NCBI GenBank assembly: GCA_050633665.1
Contig: JBOEGY010000009.1
Span: forward strand, 375,034-439,033
From: JAUIAI01 sp050633665
GTDB taxonomy: Bacteria; Pseudomonadota; Gammaproteobacteria; Burkholderiales; Burkholderiaceae_E
Direction: 5' to 3'
DNA: 64,000 nt
Position numbers and translations under genes: made by a program. The notes beneath the pieces are model-generated. The model worked only from the letters and a program-made list of their open reading frames with translations. It was not told where the DNA came from and did not search any database. Shown here piece by piece: positions 43,977-52,376 of the stretch (its first letter is position 1; every line of letters starts with the position of its first letter).

Positions 43977-44855
43977 TTACTCCGACTGCTGGCTAATAGC
44001 GTTGGCTTTGACTGTCTGGTAGGCCGCATATAGTTTCCTGAAGACCGGACCGGGTTGGCCGTCGCCCACCGGTTGCCCGTCAATCAGGGTTGCCGGCAGA
44101 ATTTCCTTGGTAGCCGAGGTGACCAGAATTTCATCTGCCTTAAGAGTTTCCTCGCGGGTGATATTACGAAACTCCAGATTCAACCCGGATGCTGTGCATA
44201 ACTCTTCGAGCAGCCCGATTCGAATCCCTTCCAGAATCCGGGTGTCGCGCCGGGGGGCCAGAACAGATCCATTGCGAACAATCCAGATGTTGCTGGCTGA
44301 CCCTTCGGTCAGCAAGCCATCCCGAAACATCAGACATTCTGTGGCGTCCGCTTCTGCAGCCGCCTGGCGGGCCAGCACATTACCCAGAAGAGAGACCGAT
44401 TTGATATCGCAATTCAGCCAGCGTTCGTCGGGCAGGGTGACCACCGCAATACCGCTACTCCGGTATTTTTCGGGCATCGGAATCAATTCGCTGCACATCG
44501 CAAAGACCGTTGGCGTTGCCTGGGCCGGAAACAAGTGCTCCCGTTTGGCGACCCCCCGGGTGATTTGCATGTAGATGAACTGGTCTGCCCACGGGTGGCG
44601 GCTGACCATCGCCCCGACCAGTGCCGTCCATTCCTGGTCCGTCATTGGGTTCTTGATGCTGATGCGATCCAGGCTTCGTTTGAGTCTGGCCAGGTGATGC
44701 TCCCAGCGGAAGGGTTTGCCGCCATAGACCGGTACTACTTCGTAAATGCCGTCACCGAAAATGAAACCCCGATCCAGTACCGGGACTTTCGCCTCTTCCA
44801 GCGGTAAAAAATCACCGTTCAGAAAGGCAATCTGTTCTTGGGATGTCGGGGGCAT
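43977..44855 (-). CDS. dat: D-amino acid aminotransferase (class IV)
   Basis: The product has 292 residues, a fold-type IV PLP aminotransferase. The N-terminal IAFLNGDFLPLEEAKVPVLDRGFIFGDGIYEVVPVY and the PLP lysine in CDIKSVSLLGNVL are characteristic of D-alanine transaminases. GSASNIWIVRNG is the phosphate-site loop. It likely makes D-Ala/D-Glu from keto acids for peptidoglycan, as expected from its relation to dacA. A hairpin lies in its leader. It is separated from dacA by a kinase pair on the other strand. Confidence 0.9.
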   Translation of the reverse strand: MPPTSQEQIAFLNGDFLPLEEAKVPVLDRGFIFGDGIYEVVPVYGGKPFRWEHHLARLKRSLDRISIKNPMTDQEWTALVGAMVSRHPWADQFIYMQITRGVAKREHLFPAQATPTVFAMCSELIPMPEKYRSSGIAVVTLPDERWLNCDIKSVSLLGNVLARQAAAEADATECLMFRDGLLTEGSASNIWIVRNGSVLAPRRDTRILEGIRIGLLEELCTASGLNLEFRNITREETLKADEILVTSATKEILPATLIDGQPVGDGQPGPVFRKLYAAYQTVKANAISQQSE

Positions 44856-44884
44856 GGGAGGTTCCGGTCGTTTGGGGTGGGGGT

Positions 44885-44906
44885 CGTTGCTAGGATTCTA
44901 GCAACG
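44885..44906 (-). promoter_or_regulatory. Perfect 9-bp stem hairpin or palindromic site in the dat leader
   Basis: CGTTGCTAG and CTAGCAACG form a perfect 9-base inverted repeat around a 4-base spacer (GATT on the plus strand), about 30 bases upstream of the dat ATG. No T-tract follows on either strand, which argues against a simple terminator. It could be an operator or a leader hairpin controlling dat translation. Confidence 0.45.
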
Positions 44907-45152
44907 CAGGCCGCTGGCAGGTTCAGCGTCATTGTGGTTACAGGAAAACAATCACGATGACTGATCGGCCAACAAAGCATAAGGTGGACAAAACTCCCTC
45001 TGCTTGGTCGATTGGGCGGGGGGCGCCGGCGTAACCATATACCCGGCGGGGTGCCGTCCTGTGGAGGCGCCCTGACATCATAAATATGGCCCTAAGCACT
45101 GCATTTCAAATGAAGACGGTCATCACCTTGTTTCGTTACCCAAAAGGCCCGA

Positions 45153-46604
45153 ATGCAATCGACTGAGAACTACCGGATTGATCTCGAAATCTGCCCGACG
45201 CCGATCCTGCTCGTTGCCTACGACGGTGCCATCGTTCGGTCGAACAGTCGGCTTGATGAATTGTTCGGCTATGAGAAGGGAGAGCTTGTCGGGCAGGTGA
45301 TTGAGGTGTTGGTGCCGACGGCGATCCGCCCTCATCACCCTGAATTGCGGGTTGCGTTTACCGAAGTGCCGACTACCCGGCGAATGGGAACCGGACGTGA
45401 CTTGTACGGCCTGCACAAAAACGGCGACTTACTGCCGGTAGAAATCGGTCTTGATCCCATAGAGTTGAACGGAACCGCACTGATAATGGTTTCGGTGATC
45501 GATATACGCGAACGGAAAAGAAGCGAAGCCATGATGCGTAGCGCGCTGAACGCGGCTTCCAGTGCGATGATTCAGGTCAATGCGTCAGGCAAGATTGAGC
45601 TGGTCAATGACCGGACGCTGGATTTGTTCGGTTACGAGGCGCAAGAGCTTATTGGTAACCCGATTGAGATTCTGGTGCCGGACCGGTTTCAGCGAAAACA
45701 CCCGGTTTATCGAACCAGTTACGAGAACAATCGCGATACCCGGAAAATGGGCAGCGGGCGGGATTTGTTCGGTCTGCACAAGAATGGACGGGAGATCCCG
45801 ATTGAAATCGGTCTGACGCCGGTCCACGGCAGCGCCAGTCGTTCTACGATGGCGACCATCATTGACGTGACCGACCGCAAGGCAAAAGAACGACAGATCG
45901 AAGCCAAGAACGATCAACTCAAACGCCTGAACGAGGAGTTGCTGCAGTTTGCCTATAGCGCTTCGCATGATCTGAAAGCGCCGCTCGCTTCTATTGCCGG
46001 ACTGACCAGTCTTTGTGCGCTCGACATCGAATCCGGAAATATTGATGAGGTGCGCGAGAATCTGACAAAAATCGATAATCTGTCGGAGCGGCTGCGCAAT
46101 CGCATCGAAGAGATGCTCAGCCTGGCGAAATCCGATATGGGGTCAGGCGACTGGAGTAGCGTTGAACTGGGGTCGATTATTGATCAGGTTTGGAGAGGGG
46201 TTGGCACCCCGGAGGTCAGCTTTATCACCGAATATGATCATCCGGAACCGGTCCGATCGGTCAAGGCCAGGCTCGAAGTCATCCTGGAAAATCTGTTGTC
46301 CAACGCAGTTAAGTATCGAAATCAGGAGAGCACTGACAGCATCATCCGGGTAAAAACATGGACCGATGCAGAAAGAGTACATTTGTCCGTAGCCGACAAC
46401 GGTATCGGCATTGCGCCTGAGCACCACGATCGGGTCTTCAACCTTTTTCAGCGTGTCTCCAAGGGCGACCAGTCTGGAAACGGTCTCGGACTCGCCCTGG
46501 TTCGAAAGAACGTGGTTCAACTCGGCGGGGAAATCAGCCTGAGTTCGGTGGCTGGCGAAACTGTATTTACTCTCGCCTTGCCGCAGTACGAAGTCAACAA
46601 TTAA
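45153..46604 (+). CDS. Soluble PAS-PAS sensor histidine kinase
   Basis: The product has 483 residues and no transmembrane segment. Two consecutive PAS domains (about 5-120 and 130-245) are strikingly alike (GTGRDLYGLHKNG versus GSGRDLFGLHKNG) and probably arose by duplication. A HisKA domain follows with phosphoacceptor His272 in YSASHDLKAPLASI, then a HATPase domain (NLLSNAVKYRNQE, then DNGIGIAPEHHDRVF and GNGLGLALVRKN). It phosphorylates a response regulator, most probably the receiver encoded 13 bases downstream. The ligand or cofactor in the PAS domains is not predicted. Confidence 0.93.
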   Translation: MQSTENYRIDLEICPTPILLVAYDGAIVRSNSRLDELFGYEKGELVGQVIEVLVPTAIRPHHPELRVAFTEVPTTRRMGTGRDLYGLHKNGDLLPVEIGLDPIELNGTALIMVSVIDIRERKRSEAMMRSALNAASSAMIQVNASGKIELVNDRTLDLFGYEAQELIGNPIEILVPDRFQRKHPVYRTSYENNRDTRKMGSGRDLFGLHKNGREIPIEIGLTPVHGSASRSTMATIIDVTDRKAKERQIEAKNDQLKRLNEELLQFAYSASHDLKAPLASIAGLTSLCALDIESGNIDEVRENLTKIDNLSERLRNRIEEMLSLAKSDMGSGDWSSVELGSIIDQVWRGVGTPEVSFITEYDHPEPVRSVKARLEVILENLLSNAVKYRNQESTDSIIRVKTWTDAERVHLSVADNGIGIAPEHHDRVFNLFQRVSKGDQSGNGLGLALVRKNVVQLGGEISLSSVAGETVFTLALPQYEVNN

Positions 46605-46617
46605 CCAGAGTCAAGCT

Positions 46618-47037
46618 ATGGAATTTTCAGTAATTGTTGTTGACGACGATGAAGTTGATCGATACATCGTTCAGCGGGTTATCAAATCGTTTAACGCTGA
46701 GGTCAAAGTTCTCGAGTATGCAGCCGGCGACTCTTTTGTCGATACGGTACTGGACGAAGCAAAGCGCGAGGTGGCCTTCGGCGAAATGAAGCCGCCGATC
46801 CTGGTGCTGCTCGACATCAATATGCCGCGCATGAACGGCTTCGAAGTTCTTTCGACCCTGAAAGACGAACTGGCGAGCCTTAATCAGCTCCTGATCTTCA
46901 CCATGTATTCATCGTCCAGCCATGCCGAAGACCGCAATGACGCGATGCGTTTTGAGTTTGTCAGCGATTACATTGTGAAGCCCCTCACGCTTGAGAAGCT
47001 TGAGGATATTGTTGCCCGCCATGTGGTGGCTGGTTAG
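46618..47037 (+). CDS. Single-domain response regulator (receiver only)
   Basis: The product has 139 residues. It has the acidic pocket VVDDDEVDRY, phosphoacceptor Asp66 in VLLDINMPRMNG, and Lys121 in DYIVKPLT. No DNA-binding or enzymatic output domain follows, so it may act through protein-protein contact or phosphorelay, like Rcp1-type partners of PAS/phytochrome kinases. It lies 13 bases after the kinase gene, and its stop overlaps the convergent dacA stop by 4 bases. Confidence 0.94.
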   Translation: MEFSVIVVDDDEVDRYIVQRVIKSFNAEVKVLEYAAGDSFVDTVLDEAKREVAFGEMKPPILVLLDINMPRMNGFEVLSTLKDELASLNQLLIFTMYSSSSHAEDRNDAMRFEFVSDYIVKPLTLEKLEDIVARHVVAG

Positions 47038-48224
47038 CGCGCGATTCGCATTTGCAGGCCGTCCCAGAGCTGGCCGAACCAGCCGCCTTCGATCACGCCG
47101 TCCGCCGCAATGAGGTGTTGTTGCAGCAGCAGCTGGTTATCGAGCTTGACCCGCAGTGTGCCGATCTGCTGGCCTGCTTCAATAGGCGCCACCAGCGGTT
47201 CGACTCTCTCAATTTCTGCGCTGACCCGCTGATTGGCACCCTTGGGAATTGTGACGATCACATCGCGTGAGACGGTTCCGCTGACTTGCTCTTCGTCTCC
47301 CTTCCAGACCCGGTAGCTGCCGGTACTTTGTCCTTTGCGATAGATTCGCAGCGCGTCAAAGTTCTGAAAGCCATAGTTCAGGAGTTTCTGCGTCTGAGTG
47401 ACTCTTGCCTTCGATGATTTGGTGCCAAGCACTACCGTCAGCAGGCGGCGTTCGAAGTCACTGGCTGGCTGGTCCCGTTTGGCCGACGCGATCAGGCAAT
47501 ATCCAGCAGCGTCGGTATAGCCGGTCTTGACGCCATCGACGGCGCTGTCGATGAACAGCAGCCGGTTGCGGTTTTTTTGCGAAATCTTGTTGTAGGTATA
47601 TTCGCGCTCGGAGTAGAGCGAATAATAGTCCGGGTGATCCAGAATGAGCCGAATCGCCAGGGTAGCCAGGTCGCGGGCGCTGGAGTAGTGCTCAGCACTG
47701 GGCAAGCCTGTTGCATTGACAAAATTCGTGTTTCGCAGGCCCATCCGTTGCGCGATCCGATTCATCGCACCAGCAAAAGCCTGTTCACTGCCGGAGATTG
47801 CTTCGGCCAGAATAATGGACGCATCGTTGCCTGATTGAATAATCATGCCGCTCAGCAGTTCTTCGACAGTGGCCGGCTTGAGCGGATCGACAAACATGCG
47901 TGAGCCGATTGCTTTATAGGCGCGGTCAGATACCGGTGGGCGCTGATCCAGGGTCAGGGTTCCTTCCCGGATCGCGTTAAACGCCAGATAAGCCGTCATG
48001 AGCTTGGTCAGGGAGGCCGGCTCGATGCGGGTGTCAGCCTCTTCTGAGGCCAGGATCTGGCCGCTGGTGACATCAACCAACAGCCACGAGCTTGCTTCCA
48101 GCCTGGGGCTATTGTCGGCCGCCGGCGCAGGCGACGCCATCAGCAATGCCAACAGCGCCAGTCCGAACAGTGACAACAATTGCGTGCCGCTCAGCCGTTG
48201 GCGGTGAAGCATCGGTTGAATCAT
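47034..48224 (-). CDS. dacA: D-alanyl-D-alanine carboxypeptidase (PBP5/6 type)
   Basis: The product has 396 residues. A signal peptide (about 1-35, LLSLFGLALLALLMASPAPAA) precedes the penicillin-binding domain with the three active-site motifs: Ser71-Leu-Thr-Lys74, Ser131-Gly-Asn133 and Lys233-Thr-Gly235. A C-terminal beta domain follows to a terminal amphipathic segment (GWFGQLWDGLQMRIAR) that would anchor it to the inner membrane. It trims the last D-Ala of pentapeptides. In many betaproteobacteria dacA precedes dat directly, whereas here the kinase pair separates them. Confidence 0.95.
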   Translation of the reverse strand: MIQPMLHRQRLSGTQLLSLFGLALLALLMASPAPAADNSPRLEASSWLLVDVTSGQILASEEADTRIEPASLTKLMTAYLAFNAIREGTLTLDQRPPVSDRAYKAIGSRMFVDPLKPATVEELLSGMIIQSGNDASIILAEAISGSEQAFAGAMNRIAQRMGLRNTNFVNATGLPSAEHYSSARDLATLAIRLILDHPDYYSLYSEREYTYNKISQKNRNRLLFIDSAVDGVKTGYTDAAGYCLIASAKRDQPASDFERRLLTVVLGTKSSKARVTQTQKLLNYGFQNFDALRIYRKGQSTGSYRVWKGDEEQVSGTVSRDVIVTIPKGANQRVSAEIERVEPLVAPIEAGQQIGTLRVKLDNQLLLQQHLIAADGVIEGGWFGQLWDGLQMRIAR

Positions 48225-48285
48225 TATTTCTTTTCCCTTGGCTTGATATCGTTGGGGCCGGCGTTAGCGCTCGGCCAGCCGGCAA

Positions 48286-48792
48286 TTATTGCGGTTTATT
48301 ACCCGATCTGAAAATTGGCCGGACTATTTCAACCAGATTGCGAGCTACTTCAGAGCCACTGCGAAAATACGAGACATCAATTGCCTCCCGCAAGACCCGT
48401 CTCAACACCACCATACTGACCGTGTCGGCAACCCGGGCGTCCCAGATTTCGCCGGGTGGGCCCATCTCGCGAACGAACAATCCGTTCAAATCGTTCTTGA
48501 CCTGCGACAACAGGATCTGATCGGCCTCTTGCTGGGCGAGTAGATCCTGAGCGTCAAGCGGGTCGGCCCGTCCGGTGAATCTGATCAGGCCGAGTGTCTG
48601 GAGTTCGGTAATAGCGGCTTCCAGGTCACCAGGCCGGACGTTCTCGGGCAGATCGGCAACCCGGCGGCGGCCGTCGATCATGGGCAGAATGCGTCTGGCA
48701 ACATGCCCCAGAGCACGTGCGCCGGCGCGCATCAGTTCTTCGCCTTTCTCAGTGCGTTGATAGATTAACGCGGCATCGGTGTTGCCACTCAT
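48286..48792 (-). CDS. Hypothetical protein with possible winged-helix domain (paralogue of upstream gene product)
   Basis: The product has 168 residues from ATG 48792, which overlaps the stop of the upstream gene (ATGA). The frame is open upstream, but that part is read antisense-like through the neighbour's coding sequence and was not used. Residues about 12-75 (YQRTEKGEELMRAG, RRILPMIDGRRRVADLP, then LQTLGLIRFTG) resemble the N-terminal domain of the 48789 product and suggest a winged-helix fold. The C-terminal part is helical. No catalytic motif is seen. The family is not recognised. Confidence 0.72.
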   Translation of the reverse strand: MSGNTDAALIYQRTEKGEELMRAGARALGHVARRILPMIDGRRRVADLPENVRPGDLEAAITELQTLGLIRFTGRADPLDAQDLLAQQEADQILLSQVKNDLNGLFVREMGPPGEIWDARVADTVSMVVLRRVLREAIDVSYFRSGSEVARNLVEIVRPIFRSGNKPQ

Positions 48793-49307
48793 GTTGGCAT
48801 AGTCTCCCGGGCAAATTGCTGAGCCTTGATCGGCCCACCAAAGACCTCCACAACCGATAGTATGGCCGGAAACAGGGTTCGTAGCTCTGCCGCGTCCGCA
48901 CAACTGATGATGCGTAGCGCAAATGGCTCGCCGGCAGGGCCGACCAGGCGCAGCAAACGCACCAGAATTCGGGCGCGGGAGCGACCAAATTCATCGACCG
49001 AGGCGGCCGCGCTCAGCGCACTGATTTGGTCCTGGGACGGCTGGGAGTTGTCGAGATGGGCGACTGAACTGGCAGCCCGAATGAATTCGTTGATCTCCAG
49101 GATCGCCAGGTAGGCGCCCAGTTCACGCTCGGGGAAGATCTTGAGTAGCTGAACAGAGGTGCGAACACCGTCAATAAGTAACAGAAGTTGACGGGTTCGC
49201 GGGCTCAGGCCGTAGCGGCGGGTTTTGAGTTCACCATGACCTTTTGGGGTCTTGACGAACGTCACGTCGGCAATGATTGGTGTTGAGCCGGCGGCAGGCT
49301 TGTTCAT
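48789..49307 (-). CDS. Hypothetical protein with N-terminal winged-helix-like domain
   Basis: The product has 172 residues. The N-terminal half (TFVKTPKGHGELKTRRYGLS, RTRQLLLLIDGVRTSVQLL, then YLAILEINEFIR) matches in pattern the next gene's product, so the two are likely paralogous. The C-terminal half (RARILVRLLRLVGPAGEPFALRI) is helical. No membrane helix or enzyme motif is visible. It overlaps its upstream ferredoxin-like gene and its downstream partner by 1 and 4 bases, indicating a tight three-gene operon. Confidence 0.72.
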   Translation of the reverse strand: MNKPAAGSTPIIADVTFVKTPKGHGELKTRRYGLSPRTRQLLLLIDGVRTSVQLLKIFPERELGAYLAILEINEFIRAASSVAHLDNSQPSQDQISALSAAASVDEFGRSRARILVRLLRLVGPAGEPFALRIISCADAAELRTLFPAILSVVEVFGGPIKAQQFARETMPT

Positions 49308-49621
49308 CAGACCTTAAGTCGTTCGACGGGTTTGCCATTAACCAGGTGCGAGTCGATGATTTCATCGATATCGGCCTCGTCAAAGTAGTGATACCAGACG
49401 CCGTCCGGATAAACCACGGCGACTGGGCCCAGCTCGCAGCGATCCAGGCAGCCGGATTTATTAACGCGCAGCTTGCCCTCGCCGAGCAGGTTTTTGGCCT
49501 TGGCCTGGGATTTGGCATAAGCCTGCAGGCGCGCAGCACCGGCATGAGCGCAGCAGGGCCGCTCGGCTCCGGGCTCGCGTTCATTCAGGCAGAAAAAAAT
49601 ATGGCGCTTGTAGAAGCTCAT
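49307..49621 (-). CDS. Thioredoxin-like [2Fe-2S] ferredoxin
   Basis: The product has 104 residues. It starts HIFFCLNEREPGAERPCCA and continues with NKSGCLDRCELGPVAVVYPDG, giving the four-cysteine pattern of thioredoxin-like [2Fe-2S] ferredoxins related to the NuoE/Shethna type. It likely transfers electrons in the cytosol; partner unknown. The stop overlaps the downstream gene's ATG. It is divergent from birA across a spacer of about 180 bases. Confidence 0.9.
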   Translation of the reverse strand: MSFYKRHIFFCLNEREPGAERPCCAHAGAARLQAYAKSQAKAKNLLGEGKLRVNKSGCLDRCELGPVAVVYPDGVWYHYFDEADIDEIIDSHLVNGKPVERLKV

Positions 49622-49799
49622 CAGTGACCTTGTTGGTTGCCGCTAGATTATAAGAGTCCGATCGGCCCACGTCTCGGCAGATCGAAAATCAATGGCCTGG
49701 TTTTGCAGGGTTTTGCGCTTTTGGCCCCGTCGGTGGGAACTGGCTCCAAACCGTTATTATTCCCTTATTACTCATTCGAAGAGAATCCGCGACATTCTG

Positions 49800-50693
49800 A
49801 TGACCGATAGCCCAGCCCCCATGACGCTGACACCGGCGCAAGCCGACTCTGGCCTTCTCAGGGCGACGGCGTCTAACTTTGAGCTGCCCCTGCGGCAAGC
49901 TGGATTCGGACTGATAGAACATGTCGAGGTCACCGGCTCGACGAATGCTGACCTGCTGGCCTTGCCGTTTGGTCAGTCGCCCGGCGAGGCGGCGTTCCGC
50001 TGGGCAGATCATCAGCAAGCCGGGCGTGGTCGGCGCGGCCGCCACTGGGTGGACCGTCCAGGACAGGCTCTGACGCTTTCAATGGCTTTTGAGCGCGATA
50101 CTGGTGCAGAGCAGTCGGCCGCGCCGCTGGCTGCTTTTAGCCTTGTTGCCGGTCTGATGGTGGCGCAGACGCTGGCGTCCAGCGGACTGGCTGGCGCCCC
50201 CCTGCAACTGAAATGGCCGAACGATGTCCTGATCGGTGGTAACAAGGTAGCCGGTATTCTGGTCGAGTTGAAGCAGCGCGGCCCGCTCCAGCGAATAGTC
50301 GTCGGCTGCGGCATAAACCTTTTCGCACCGGCGGTAGACCCGGCTGAGCACGCCGCTCTGACGCCCGGTGGTTTGTTCGGTGTCGCGACGCCGGCAACCG
50401 GGTCGGTCGGGTTGGCGATCCGGCAAAAGCTGGCTGTCCAGCTCGCCACCCGGATGATCGCCGCCCATGCTGACTATTTCGAATCGGGGCTGGGGCCTTA
50501 CCGGCAGTCCTGGATGGCTTGCCATGCCTACCAGGACATGCCGGTCAAACTGATTGATGGTCAGCATCTTCTGGCTGAGGGGGTGTGCCGCGGCATAGAT
50601 GAGTCGGGTTCGCTACTGGTCGAAACCTCTGAACGCTTGCAGGCGTTTGTTATTGGCGAGGTTTCTGCTCGTCCCGTGGGAGCGTTGTCATGA
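49800..50693 (+). CDS. birA: Biotin--[acetyl-CoA-carboxylase] ligase
   Basis: The product has 297 residues from ATG 49800. The ligase motifs GSTNADLLALP, QAGRGRRGRHWVD (biotinyl-AMP loop) and LKWPNDVLIGGNKVAGIL are complete, and a small C-terminal SH3-like domain ends the protein. There is no N-terminal DNA-binding HTH, so it is a monofunctional ligase rather than a biotin repressor. The open frame extends upstream to 49692 without a good signal. Its stop overlaps the SPOR gene's start (ATGA). No coaX follows it, unlike the usual arrangement. Confidence 0.93.
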   Translation: MTDSPAPMTLTPAQADSGLLRATASNFELPLRQAGFGLIEHVEVTGSTNADLLALPFGQSPGEAAFRWADHQQAGRGRRGRHWVDRPGQALTLSMAFERDTGAEQSAAPLAAFSLVAGLMVAQTLASSGLAGAPLQLKWPNDVLIGGNKVAGILVELKQRGPLQRIVVGCGINLFAPAVDPAEHAALTPGGLFGVATPATGSVGLAIRQKLAVQLATRMIAAHADYFESGLGPYRQSWMACHAYQDMPVKLIDGQHLLAEGVCRGIDESGSLLVETSERLQAFVIGEVSARPVGALS

Positions 50694-51586
50694 TTTCCAG
50701 CCGTACCCTGTTGATAGGGCTCATTGCACTTAATCTGGTGGTTTTTCTCTGGCTGATGGGCTTGCTCCCGATTGGGGCTGGCTCCGAAAGAGACCCGGAT
50801 CGCCTGATCAACCAGATAGAACCTCAAAAACTCGAACTGGTTCGTCCTGGGGGCGGTGACCTGTCGGGCTCGGCGCAGCCATCGCCGCAAACCGGCCGGA
50901 CGCTCGCTACCGGCCCCGACAATTCCCTGTTGCAGGAGCCGCCGCCCCAGTCGTTCGATGCGCCCGGCCAGGTCTTAGGCCTGGGGCGAGAGGAGTTGTC
51001 GTCCGGTGTGCCGGGACTGGCCGCCGCCGCGGGGCAGATCGCCCGTGGCGCAGGCGCTTCAGCGGGGGCATTGACGGATCCGACCAGCCCGGTAGTGAAG
51101 ACTATGGCCTCCCCGGCGTCGGCCACTGCGTCTGCAACAACCGACGACAGTTGTATTCTCTTTCCTGAGTCTGATTATCTCCAGGCTCGCCAGCAAATCG
51201 AGCAGTTTGTCCCCTCGCTTGCCCGGGCTCGGTTACGCCGTCTCGACGCCGGCAGTTATTTGGTATTTCTTGACCCGTTGGCCTCTTCCGAGGCGGCCAA
51301 AGCGCGCCGTGATGATCTCGTGAGCGCAGGCGTCCTCAATGCTCAGGTCATCACAACCGGAGCATTGCGAGATGGCATTTCGCTGGGCTTGCTGCGCACC
51401 GTTGGTGAGGCGGAGCGCCGCTTGCGGGAAGTCAATGCGCTGGGGGTCGAGCAGGCGGCGATTGGGCCGTTAAGTGTTGCCACCTCCCGCTACCGGGTCG
51501 AAATGAGTGCTGACACCGTTGTGATCGAACAATCGGTAAGGCCTGCGGCGTTGGCCGCCGGCATCGCCCTGGAGCCGTGCTTCTGA
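50690..51586 (+). CDS. SPOR-domain-like membrane-anchored protein
   Basis: The product has 298 residues. One N-terminal transmembrane helix (about 5-24, LLIGLIALNLVVFLWLMGLL) is followed by a long Pro/Gly/Ala-rich linker (about 45-155) and a C-terminal domain (about 160-260; CILFPESDYLQARQQIEQF, SYLVFLDPLASSEAAKARR) of SPOR-like character. Proteins of this kind follow coaX in many Burkholderiales. The SPOR match is weaker than in the 24859 and 27749 products. Confidence 0.77.
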   Translation: MISSRTLLIGLIALNLVVFLWLMGLLPIGAGSERDPDRLINQIEPQKLELVRPGGGDLSGSAQPSPQTGRTLATGPDNSLLQEPPPQSFDAPGQVLGLGREELSSGVPGLAAAAGQIARGAGASAGALTDPTSPVVKTMASPASATASATTDDSCILFPESDYLQARQQIEQFVPSLARARLRRLDAGSYLVFLDPLASSEAAKARRDDLVSAGVLNAQVITTGALRDGISLGLLRTVGEAERRLREVNALGVEQAAIGPLSVATSRYRVEMSADTVVIEQSVRPAALAAGIALEPCF

Positions 51587-51599
51587 CTGAAGCGCCAGG

Positions 51600-52115
51600 T
51601 TATTCGCTGCGGATCTGGCGGCGGATTTTCTCGACCAGGCCGGTCGTCGAGCGCTGGTGTTCAAAGGGAATCGAGAACACCTTGCCGCCGCGCGCCCTGA
51701 CCTGATCGCCGCCGACAATATCTGCGGTTGCCCAGTCGCCGCCTTTCACCAGAATGTCCGGCTGTGTCAGTTCAATCAGCTCGGCGGGCGTGTCCTGGTC
51801 AAACCAGGTCACGAGCGTGGTTGAGTCCAGAGCTGCTACGACGGCTAGGCGGTCGGCCAGTGCATTCAGGGGCCGCTCCGGGCCTTTGTTAAGCCGCCGT
51901 ACCGAGTCATCAGTGTTCAGCGCGAGAATCAGACTGGTGCCCAGTGCTCTTGCCTGGGCCAGGTAAGTGACATGACCGCGATGCAGCAGGTCAAAAACGC
52001 CGTTGGTAAAAACGAGCGGGCGCTTGAGTGCTGGCAGATGACTGGCTAGTGCTTCAGGCGGGCAGATTTTGCCCTCAAACGAAGGCCTCGGCAGCGCCGG
52101 GACGTCATCTGACAC
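51600..52115 (-). CDS. rfaE2: D-glycero-beta-D-manno-heptose 1-phosphate adenylyltransferase
   Basis: The product has 171 residues. It is a nucleotidyltransferase with the HxGH-type motif in FTNGVFDLLHRGHVTYLAQA and LNTDDSVRRLNKGPERPLN, and the tail QRSTTGLVEKIR. It makes ADP-heptose for LPS inner core, matching the C-terminal domain of HldE as a separate protein; the kinase domain (RfaE1) is not encoded nearby. It converges with the SPOR gene at a 13-base spacing. Confidence 0.93.
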   Translation of the reverse strand: MSDDVPALPRPSFEGKICPPEALASHLPALKRPLVFTNGVFDLLHRGHVTYLAQARALGTSLILALNTDDSVRRLNKGPERPLNALADRLAVVAALDSTTLVTWFDQDTPAELIELTQPDILVKGGDWATADIVGGDQVRARGGKVFSIPFEHQRSTTGLVEKIRRQIRSE

Positions 52116-52181
52116 AACGGTTCTCGCGAATCGCTTCAGGCGTTTTCAAGGCTTGTCTTCCGGTGGTTGGCTTGAATCGGG

Positions 52182-52199
52182 CGGGAGATTTTTCTCCCG
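52182..52199. promoter_or_regulatory. Perfect 7-bp inverted repeat between rfaE2 and the MerR regulator
   Basis: CGGGAGA-TTTT-TCTCCCG lies in the 261-base divergent spacer, about 67 bases upstream of rfaE2 and 178 upstream of the MerR-type gene. It has no downstream T-tract on either strand. It could be an operator for the regulator or simply a leader hairpin. The remaining spacer shows nothing else I can name. Confidence 0.35.
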
Positions 52200-52376
52200 G
52201 TGCGGCGCTAGTTTATCAAGGCCGGAGACCGGCCGCCTGAGTCCAAACCGGGCCAACCCGGTCACTGTCTATGTCAAACCTTCAAATCCAACGTATATTG
52301 CACCGATAGTCGCCAGAATTATCCGTATTGTTATAGACAGATCAGATCAGTATTGCCCAGGTGAAGCCGACGACCC

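Noticed and set aside
48793..48903. A longer N-terminus for the 48286 product
   Set aside because: The extra 37 residues lie in the coding sequence of the upstream gene and are unlike the rest of the protein. ATG 48792 in an ATGA overlap is more plausible.
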